This document shows, in pieces, positions 1 to 64,000 of a stretch of DNA of 64,000 bases. The notes beneath the pieces were generated by a model. It searched no databases, was not told the origin of the DNA, and saw only the letters and a program-made list of their open reading frames with translations. The translations under genes and the position numbers were made by a program. The stretch comes from Pterobdella sp. o SKG-2022 (Eukaryota > Annelida > Clitellata > Hirudinida > Piscicolidae): the NCBI GenBank assembly GCA_964035795.1, contig OZ038322.1, forward strand, positions 1,647,281 to 1,711,280. Direction: 5' to 3'. Position 1 is the first letter of the stretch. Every line of letters begins with the position of its first letter.

Positions 1-17429
<17,429 letters not shown>

Positions 17430-17900
17430 AAGCACCCTGCACTCAAAGCATCTACAACTTGCACTACTATCTACTCATTCCATTCTCATTTAATGACATT
17501 TGACTATTAACATCAGTTAAAATTTGTTTATTTATGGTATAAACTTATGGTTTAACATTGAAATCAACTTACTTGAATGAAATAGGTTTTTCCAATCTTT
17601 TGCTTATAATTCAATTTTTTCTAACGTACTTTAACATTTTATGCTCGTAACTCGGCATTATACCTATAAATCATTGCGTCTTGTGATAAAAATATCTTTC
17701 AAGTGGAACACCATTTCAATGTTTTACTCGTTGGTGTAATTTGGCATTGAATTCCTTGAATTTTTCCGAAATTTTAGAATTTTATTAAACGCGTTTATTC
17801 AAAAAAACAACTAAAATTTTTGATGATTTTCATTTTTGAGTATCGTTTTAACTTTTCAAAGATGAAAATTTCTTTAACCAACCGAACAAACATTTTTCAG

Positions 17901-18904
17901 TGATCATAGGAGATGTGATGGATTTTGAAAGTAAACATGATAAAAGCCCCATTATTCTAGCCACAAATTGTAAGTGATTCAGTCAATGAAATAAATTGTG
18001 GTGATGACTGAGAATCATTGCCCAATCTCTGAGAATCGTAAAAAAACGAAAATTTCATTTAGGCACAACTATCCATAAAAACTGGCAAGCATAGTCTCAG
18101 TTTATATTATGGTTCAAGCTTTTGTCGTGAGCACTTGTACTCATTATCATAATCATTATTCATGATAATTTAAGCTATGCTTACGAAAAGTTTCGTGTCA
18201 TTTAATAAATACTTTGTGTTTGTTGTCCTTACTTTTAGATCCAGGCTATTGTACTTCAGTCATTATTCATGCTCTTTGTCTACTCACAGGTATTTACTTT
18301 CCAGACAATTTGGCTTTCATGAAACGTTGGATTAAACTCACTTTAAGCAAAGAACAATGTCATAAACTTTTAGAAAATTCAAACTCCAAGCTGTTCATAG
18401 ATGTAAGTCTCATAGCCCGCTGATGCTTTCAATAATTCAAACCGAACTTACAAAAGATTTGCACGTTTGATATATTCCAAAATAAAATTTGATGTTCCAA
18501 AACTATACTGATGAAAAACTAAATTTACCGTATTTATTCAAAAAGTAAAAAGCTTTTTTTACAAGTTTAACATTTTCAAAATTTGATGGAAAATTTTTGT
18601 GAAAAAAATCCGTATTTTAAATGTGAAATTCAAAACAAAGGTTCTTCTAATCGACAAAAGTTTGTGAAGCAACGTGAGCGGAAGTAAACCCACACAAAAC
18701 GCATTCAAGCATAGCTTTCATTTTTCATTCAAGCATAAATTAAAATTTTCTTTCAAGCAACCTTTAGTGTGAGTTCCAATCTTTGTGAGATTTTTTATAG
18801 GTGAATTAAATCATACATAATTAAAATATCTAAATAGGTTCCCGTTGAAAAAGGGATTGAATGTTTTATTTCAGCGCATCGCCCTGCTTGCTAACTATTA
18901 TTGA
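17901..18904 (+). CDS. Three exons of unknown product 3' of copy A
   Basis: Exons 17901-17969, 18239-18402 and 18875-18904 (TGA at 18902-18904). All three have good sites (TTTTTCAG/GTAAGT, TTTTAG/GTAAGT, TTTCAG) and compatible phases (1, 1, 0). The joined translation is about 88 residues, with pieces such as IIGDVMDFES, IILATNYPGYC, FMKRWIKLTLSKEQC and RIALLANYY. I do not recognise a family. The entry phase 1 equals the exit phase of the mucin stalk exons, so these may be alternative 3' exons of the mucin or the tail of another gene whose start I cannot see. AATAAA hexamers occur at 17990 and 18204. Confidence 0.45.
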
Positions 18905-21900
18905 AATTAAATTTGATCAAGTCGGGAACGCCCAAAACTTTATCCAAAGTTCAATTAATATAAAATTTTGAAATTAAATAGAAAACAAAATTTTAATCGA
19001 AGATTTTAAAAAAGTATTTTAGGCAAAAAGCTTGAATAGTTATGGAAATGTCGCTAAAGAGTGACACCGGCCATACATTAGCATACTTTATATGAATAAT
19101 TTAACAATTTCCGTTGTGAATTTAACAAGCAAAATACTTGAGTGCTCATTTGAAAAATGTAATGTACTTTGTTACTTATTATGATTGATCAAAATTATTT
19201 TCTATAGAGAGAGTACGAGCATTTTAGGGAAAGTCCGTTTTTTAGGGCATCTGAAAGAATTACATGGTGCTTTGATATGTTCCAATGTCTTATTTTTCTT
19301 TCATTTAGAAACACTTTAATGCTTAAAGTTGAACTAGTTCAACTGATTACGTGCTAAAGTTTTGTATCTTCCAAAATAAGATAACAAAATATAACTACAC
19401 AAATCACCGTAAGTGCTTTCATGTTTTATCTCCGTTTGTATATTTGCAGAGCATTTCGGCATGAAACATCGGGCCAATTGAAAATATTAGATACCACACT
19501 TTCTTTCCTTAAAAAACCCTTTGAAAGTAACATATTGATTGAATCGCTCTCCCTCTCAAATAAAAGCATTGACCAGACCTTGTATTCTTAGTCTGTTGGT
19601 TTCTCTCCGATGTGTACCTTACACCCATGCTTTTTATAATAAGGCACCATTGACTGATCTTTGGATATTTTACTCAAGTCTCATTTGGAATTTTTCAAAA
19701 TGCTTGATTTAGCAACAAGAAGTATGTAGCTTGTTTGGAGTATAATTAGAAGTAATTTTTCCATTTATATACTATGCAATAGGTCTATAAAAATTTTAAA
19801 CAATTTTAAATGTGAAATAATTTTTGAAATTCAAAAAAATTGAAAATTTTTAATTTCAACTTGCTTTAAAATAAAAGCTCAAACTTTGCTACGTGTATAG
19901 ACGTGCACTCTTGGTTACCGGTGCCAATAATCAGTTACCTTAAAACCTGGACCGATGTAACTCACTTAATATTCCATAAAATTCAACTATTATAATTCCT
20001 TTTTTTTGAATTAATCTTTACTTCTGAAATATATATTTTGGACAAAATAGGTTTACGACTTCTTGTTATTTGAATTAATTTTCCCAAAAGGGTGTCAGTT
20101 TTCAAGTTATTTTGAGGGTTGTCTTATTAATATGATACTTATTGATATGAAAAATTTATTTTAATTTGGAAATTATGAAATTATAGTAGAAATAGAATTC
20201 ATAAATAAAAAGTTGAAAAATATAATTATTTAAAGTCTTGAGGTAGGTTCAAAGTAGTTGCACAAAAATTGACATCATGCGCTAGCATCAAAGTCGGTAA
20301 CTAAAAGACAAAAATTTTATTTGCTTATAGTTAAATAATCTTTAAAATGAGAATCACATTAGATATAAATAGATATAACCGTTTTATAAATAGATTTAAA
20401 ACTCATAAATTAAAAGTGAATAAATCATCTCCACATCTATTGTTTGCTATTGATATCATTCAGTTACTCTCTTTATTTGAAACTTCGAAATTTGAACTCA
20501 ATTTTGGACGCTTTTGAGCAATCGCAAAAAGTTGAAAAAAAATTTTGATTAATCATAAATCTCCTTTGATAGTTCTAGTAAACAATATTTCACGAAGTTT
20601 TTCGTGTAAAAATCCTAAATTCTCAAGCTAAATCTTCATGAACTTTCGCTTAATGAGTAGTTTCTTTCATACATGTGTGTCGATCTATTCTACTTCATAA
20701 AAGTTCAATTACTTTTATTTTATAGTAATATCTTATTTATTATCAAAGTAAACTCCTATAAACAATATGAGAACTTCACAATGAACCGAAATGCTTTGCT
20801 CCTCAATAAGCTTTAAACTATTGGCTTCAATTGTCACAAATAAAGAAATTCTTTACATGTTCACCAATTTACTTTTAAAGTTGTTTTAACATAAAATCAA
20901 AAAATTTCGTGAATTGATAAATTGTTGAGTCGTGGCTCATCACCAATTTGAAATGTTCATTTATTTTACTTTTTTGTCGAAGACTTGATGAAAAATTGTT
21001 TTTCATGGAAATTTCAACTTGGCTTTGAGTGCATTTCATGAATCACACCACGCTACATATTGCCATTCAAAAAAAGGAAGATTTTATTAGCTTGTTTCAG
21101 TTCTTTAGTGAAACGTAATAAGATCAGCATGAAGTTGAGCTAGTACCTTGTGATTTTACACTAGCCACAATCAAACAAGTATATTTAGAAACACAAATAA
21201 ATTTTATTGAGATACAAAGTTAACTGAGTTAGTTAACAAAAATCTTATTTGTGTTCTTAAATAAACTTTTATAGTAGCTTGTAGTTATATGAAACATGCC
21301 AGGTTCATTAAAATACTTTGGTAAACTTGAAATTGCTCCAAATTTTTGTGAAATTATGTTCACTAAACAAAAATAAAAAAAATTGGCTGACTTTGTAAAT
21401 TTATTAATCTTGTTACATGGAGACGGTTTTTAAGCACGGCACCAAGATCGTGTTGAAAAAGATCGAAGGATTAAGAGAAAAATATATTGCCTGAAATCTA
21501 TTAATAGCAGTTTGACAGTGTTGACGCCTTTGTCTTCTTGTATAACAATTCCTTTACTTAGGATCTTAATTATAACGCAACAATCCTAAAGTCCGTTTAG
21601 ATATTTATAGCTTCAGCCTACGTGTTTGATACCTTTTCAATAGCGATAACGTAATTTAAGTGCTTCAAGTTTTAAATTGAGTATTTGCAAAAACTGAATT
21701 TTTTTTGTTTGAACCATAAGTTCTTAGTGTACAAGCTTACAATTCTAAACTCGAAGCTTTTAGCGCACTTTTGTAGCTTTTCAGTTTTGCTCTAGAAAGA
21801 GGACAAAAAAATGTCAAAGTTCCTAAGAGAAGATAAAGGAGAGATTGAAAGTCAAAGAAAAATAACGCTAAAAACGAAAATTTTTACATAAGAATGATAA

Positions 21901-23323
21901 AATAAAGAGGCTTAAAAAGAAGACAACGGTCAAAACGTTTAAATTTAGTAAAAAATATAAAAAAAAGTTGGAGTGGATAAATTTAATGCTGTTTTTATGA
22001 CTGAGTTATAATATCTTTTAAAAGTCACATATTTTAATGGACTAAATATTGCTCAATAGAAAAGTTATATGGAAATGCTAATGAAGACTGAGAAGGCAAA
22101 CATCGGTGGTTGCACACTTGTTCATGCTGTTTGCGACCACTTGGGTCCTCGAAGAATTTCAATATCTGCAAACTGAGTCTTTGAAAACAACTAAAAATTC
22201 ACAAGATATGTCAACAAGTGTTTGAAAAAACAGAATAAAGTTACAAAAATCTGAATTGATTAAAAATTTGGAATTTATAAATGATCAATATTTCATTTGG
22301 AAACTCATTTCATTGCAAATGGAAAATGGTTGAAAATAGATTTGAATACTTATTCAAAAAAAAGAAAACAATAAGTAGAAAGTTATAAAAATGAATCACT
22401 CGATTTTCTAACGTTTTTTAATGTCGACGAACAATAGCGCAAAGTTTATGTGTCTGTGAAATGAACTCATAAAAGTTAATTTTATAGTATTTTTATTATA
22501 GTTTGGTTAAAAATTATAGAAATTTTAAATTTTAAACATTATAAGCTTCACAATGAGAGTTTCAATCGAATAAATCAGGGTCCACAAATAATATTTTCTA
22601 ATTAATTGTTTCATTATACTTATGAATTGAAGTAATTGTTTTGAAACTTTTACTCACGAAAATTAGCATTTTCGACAAATTCCATTTTCTCCTTAATCAG
22701 TAGTTACAATTTTTGTGAAAGAAATTTGTATATATAGTATTATAAAAATGAAGGTTGTAATTGATAAAAAGTTGAATTTCAACTTCTCCTATTTGATACT
22801 TCATAATCAACATCGCATGATTTAAAAATTCTCAAAAAACATTTTTTTGATAAAATCAAAAAGTAGTTTTAGAATAATTTTTATAGAAATTGTATTGTTG
22901 GAAATAGAAAAATTATATAGTATTGTAAGAAAGCAATATCGAGTAGAAGTAGGTTACTTGGAGATGATATGAGAGGAATACCAGTGAGGTTTGTGTTAAG
23001 CAAGATATCTAAATTTACTGTGTTTTTCGAAATCAAGTTTCAGAAATGCACAATTTCGAATAAAGTTCAAAATATTTGGATAACTCAAAAAAATTATAAC
23101 ACCAAAGTGGTGATGCCATTGAAAAAATGAAGCTTTGCGGCTTCAAGCGTGCATTCATTTTGAATATAAACAAAAAGTAAAAAGTTAAATCTCTTGACAA
23201 AAATTTGTTCAAAATAATTAAAATGCAAATAGGTTCTATAGAGTTGAGATAAAAATAAAAGTTCGGTCACACAAAGCCTGTGAATGTGTACTTGGTGCTT
23301 ATGAACGTGGGATTGAGAAGTGA
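18905..23323. other. AT-rich DNA without recognised genes
   Basis: About 4.4 kb of AT-rich sequence. No open frame has coding character on either strand, and I see no tRNA boxes, rRNA or transposase-like peptide. The first part, to 20490, recurs at the window end (62415-64000), so it belongs to the 43.5-kb duplicated unit. The remainder should recur beyond the window if the unit is complete. Confidence 0.7.
19327..19344. repeat. 18-bp perfect palindrome
   Basis: AGTTGAACTAGTTCAACT reads the same on both strands. It is repeated at 62837-62854 in the second copy of the flank. Function unknown; it could be a dimeric binding site or chance. Confidence 0.6.
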
Positions 23324-23331
23324 TATATAAA
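23324..23331 (+). promoter_or_regulatory. TATA-like box upstream of copy B
   Basis: TATATAAA, 303 bp upstream of the proposed start codon at 23627. A start site about 30 bp downstream would give a 5' leader of about 270 nt. The leader ends in a pyrimidine-rich stretch and CAAAG just before the ATG, so a leader intron is possible. Position and sequence are the only support. Confidence 0.4.
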
Positions 23332-23626
23332 GTGGCAACGAGTGTTGTCGCTGAAGGGAGGTTTTATTTAAAGTTCACAGCTTTATTCGGGAAAATAGTT
23401 CAACTTTAAAAGATCTTCTGGAAAGTGGTTCGTATTTCACTTGACAATTTTAATAACATTTAAACACAAAAATATTGGAATCAACTGAACTAAACAGAGA
23501 AAAAGTTGAAAAAACATTTCGAGCTTGATAAAGTTTTTTCAACAAAAACTGAAGATCAGAACGAAACGAAGTCTAATGTAACTTCAATTCCATTAGTTTT
23601 CATATTTCTAATTCAAAGGTGCACAA

Positions 23627-60939
<37,313 letters not shown>

Positions 60940-61410
60940 AAGCACCCTGCACTCAAAGCATCTACAACTTGCACTACTATCTACTCATTCCATTCTCATT
61001 TAATGACATTTGACTATTAACATCAGTTAAAATTTGTTTATTTATGGTATAAACTTATGGTTTAACATTGAAATCAACTTACTTGAATGAAATAGGTTTT
61101 TCCAATCTTTTGCTTATAATTCAATTTTTTCTAACGTACTTTAACATTTTATGCTCGTAACTCGGCATTATACCTATAAATCATTGCGTCTTGTGATAAA
61201 AATATCTTTCAAGTGGAACACCATTTCAATGTTTTACTCGTTGGTGTAATTTGGCATTGAATTCCTTGAATTTTTCCGAAATTTTAGAATTTTATTAAAC
61301 GCGTTTATTCAAAAAAACAACTAAAATTTTTGATGATTTTCATTTTTGAGTATCGTTTTAACTTTTCAAAGATGAAAATTTCTTTAACCAACCGAACAAA
61401 CATTTTTCAG

Positions 61411-62414
61411 TGATCATAGGAGATGTGATGGATTTTGAAAGTAAACATGATAAAAGCCCCATTATTCTAGCCACAAATTGTAAGTGATTCAGTCAATGAA
61501 ATAAATTGTGGTGATGACTGAGAATCATTGCCCAATCTCTGAGAATCGTAAAAAAACGAAAATTTCATTTAGGCACAACTATCCATAAAAACTGGCAAGC
61601 ATAGTCTCAGTTTATATTATGGTTCAAGCTTTTGTCGTGAGCACTTGTACTCATTATCATAATCATTATTCATGATAATTTAAGCTATGCTTACGAAAAG
61701 TTTCGTGTCATTTAATAAATACTTTGTGTTTGTTGTCCTTACTTTTAGATCCAGGCTATTGTACTTCAGTCATTATTCATGCTCTTTGTCTACTCACAGG
61801 TATTTACTTTCCAGACAATTTGGCTTTCATGAAACGTTGGATTAAACTCACTTTAAGCAAAGAACAATGTCATAAACTTTTAGAAAATTCAAACTCCAAG
61901 CTGTTCATAGATGTAAGTCTCATAGCCCGCTGATGCTTTCAATAATTCAAACCGAACTTACAAAAGATTTGCACGTTTGATATATTCCAAAATAAAATTT
62001 GATGTTCCAAAACTATACTGATGAAAAACTAAATTTACCGTATTTATTCAAAAAGTAAAAAGCTTTTTTTACAAGTTTAACATTTTCAAAATTTGATGGA
62101 AAATTTTTGTGAAAAAAATCCGTATTTTAAATGTGAAATTCAAAACAAAGGTTCTTCTAATCGACAAAAGTTTGTGAAGCAACGTGAGCGGAAGTAAACC
62201 CACACAAAACGCATTCAAGCATAGCTTTCATTTTTCATTCAAGCATAAATTAAAATTTTCTTTCAAGCAACCTTTAGTGTGAGTTCCAATCTTTGTGAGA
62301 TTTTTTATAGGTGAATTAAATCATACATAATTAAAATATCTAAATAGGTTCCCGTTGAAAAAGGGATTGAATGTTTTATTTCAGCGCATCGCCCTGCTTG
62401 CTAACTATTATTGA
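61411..62414 (+). CDS. Three exons of unknown product 3' of copy B
   Basis: Exons 61411-61479, 61749-61912 and 62385-62414, the duplicates of those after copy A, with the same splice sites and the same translation. No family recognised. See the copy A entry for alternatives. Confidence 0.45.
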
Positions 62415-64000
62415 AATTAAATTTGATCAAGTCGGGAACGCCCAAAACTTTATCCAAAGTTCAATTAATATAAAATTTTGAAATTAAATAGAAAACAAAA
62501 TTTTAATCGAAGATTTTAAAAAAGTATTTTAGGCAAAAAGCTTGAATAGTTATGGAAATGTCGCTAAAGAGTGACACCGGCCATACATTAGCATACTTTA
62601 TATGAATAATTTAACAATTTCCGTTGTGAATTTAACAAGCAAAATACTTGAGTGCTCATTTGAAAAATGTAATGTACTTTGTTACTTATTATGATTGATC
62701 AAAATTATTTTCTATAGAGAGAGTACGAGCATTTTAGGGAAAGTCCGTTTTTTAGGGCATCTGAAAGAATTACATGGTGCTTTGATATGTTCCAATGTCT
62801 TATTTTTCTTTCATTTAGAAACACTTTAATGCTTAAAGTTGAACTAGTTCAACTGATTACGTGCTAAAGTTTTGTATCTTCCAAAATAAGATAACAAAAT
62901 ATAACTACACAAATCACCGTAAGTGCTTTCATGTTTTATCTCCGTTTGTATATTTGCAGAGCATTTCGGCATGAAACATCGGGCCAATTGAAAATATTAG
63001 ATACCACACTTTCTTTCCTTAAAAAACCCTTTGAAAGTAACATATTGATTGAATCGCTCTCCCTCTCAAATAAAAGCATTGACCAGACCTTGTATTCTTA
63101 GTCTGTTGGTTTCTCTCCGATGTGTACCTTACACCCATGCTTTTTATAATAAGGCACCATTGACTGATCTTTGGATATTTTACTCAAGTCTCATTTGGAA
63201 TTTTTCAAAATGCTTGATTTAGCAACAAGAAGTATGTAGCTTGTTTGGAGTATAATTAGAAGTAATTTTTCCATTTATATACTATGCAATAGGTCTATAA
63301 AAATTTTAAACAATTTTAAATGTGAAATAATTTTTGAAATTCAAAAAAATTGAAAATTTTTAATTTCAACTTGCTTTAAAATAAAAGCTCAAACTTTGCT
63401 ACGTGTATAGACGTGCACTCTTGGTTACCGGTGCCAATAATCAGTTACCTTAAAACCTGGACCGATGTAACTCACTTAATATTCCATAAAATTCAACTAT
63501 TATAATTCCTTTTTTTTGAATTAATCTTTACTTCTGAAATATATATTTTGGACAAAATAGGTTTACGACTTCTTGTTATTTGAATTAATTTTCCCAAAAG
63601 GGTGTCAGTTTTCAAGTTATTTTGAGGGTTGTCTTATTAATATGATACTTATTGATATGAAAAATTTATTTTAATTTGGAAATTATGAAATTATAGTAGA
63701 AATAGAATTCATAAATAAAAAGTTGAAAAATATAATTATTTAAAGTCTTGAGGTAGGTTCAAAGTAGTTGCACAAAAATTGACATCATGCGCTAGCATCA
63801 AAGTCGGTAACTAAAAGACAAAAATTTTATTTGCTTATAGTTAAATAATCTTTAAAATGAGAATCACATTAGATATAAATAGATATAACCGTTTTATAAA
63901 TAGATTTAAAACTCATAAATTAAAAGTGAATAAATCATCTCCACATCTATTGTTTGCTATTGATATCATTCAGTTACTCTCTTTATTTGAAACTTCGAAA
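62415..64000. other. AT-rich flank, second copy, cut by window end
   Basis: Matches 18905-20490 at offset 43,510, so the duplicated unit continues past the window. No gene seen. Confidence 0.85.

Noticed and set aside
18905..23323. tRNA, snRNA, spliced-leader or transposon in the flank
   Set aside because: I saw no tRNA box motifs, no convincing snRNA or leader sequence, no terminal inverted repeats with target duplications and no transposase-like frame. A covariance-model search would settle this.

Overview
The window is from an AT-rich eukaryotic genome and almost certainly an invertebrate animal. Spliceosomal introns are short (mostly 50-300 bp, GT...TTTCAG/TTTTAG), and the coding exons carry metazoan extracellular modules (NIDO, AMOP, VWD, calcium-binding EGF). 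I cannot name the phylum from the sequence alone. All recognisable coding is on the + strand. It consists of two tandem copies, about 43.5 kb apart, of one very large membrane-mucin gene whose domain order is that of the MUC4 class: Thr-rich repeat, NIDO, AMOP, VWD, EGF-like modules, C-terminal membrane segment.

Layout. Copy A is 5'-truncated by the window edge. Bases 1-8734 are the 3' part of its giant (Ala-Thr-Thr)n exon, and 9087-17429 hold 28 further exons for the 1,323-residue C-terminal part. Bases 17901-18904 hold three phase-compatible exons of unknown product. Bases 18905-23323 are AT-rich DNA in which I see no gene. Copy B has a TATA-like box at 23324, a signal-peptide exon at 23627, a single repeat exon from about 24.1 kb to 52231 (about 28 kb, about 9,380 codons), the same 28 C-terminal exons at 52585-60939, and the same unexplained exons at 61411-62414. 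The window ends inside the copy of the flanking AT-rich DNA. A third gene start, if the array continues, would be near 67.1 kb.

Repeat exon. The base unit is 9 bp coding Ala-Thr-Thr, usually alternating in an 18-bp codon pattern (GCT ACT ACG GCA ACA ACA). It is organised into higher-order repeats of up to 1,584-1,890 bp whose lengths are exact multiples of 9. Toward the 3' end it becomes degenerate (Val, Ser, Asn, Ile, Lys added). It then has a block of about 0.3-0.4 kb subrepeats (3 in copy A, 5 in copy B) and ends in a poly-threonine (ACT)n tract of 111 codons (A) or 182 codons (B). Outside the repeats the two copies differ at only about a dozen sites in 11.8 kb. Inside them they differ by large in-frame length changes.

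How it should work. The product is predicted to be an extended, heavily O-glycosylated cell-surface fibre of more than 10,000 residues (copy B), anchored by an adhesive NIDO-AMOP-VWD-EGF base with a GDPH autocleavage motif and a C-terminal hydrophobic segment. Exon boundaries were inferred by hand from splice sites, reading phase and domain continuity. The C-terminal chain stays in frame over all 28 exons. The N-terminal junction and the last stalk exons are the least certain parts.
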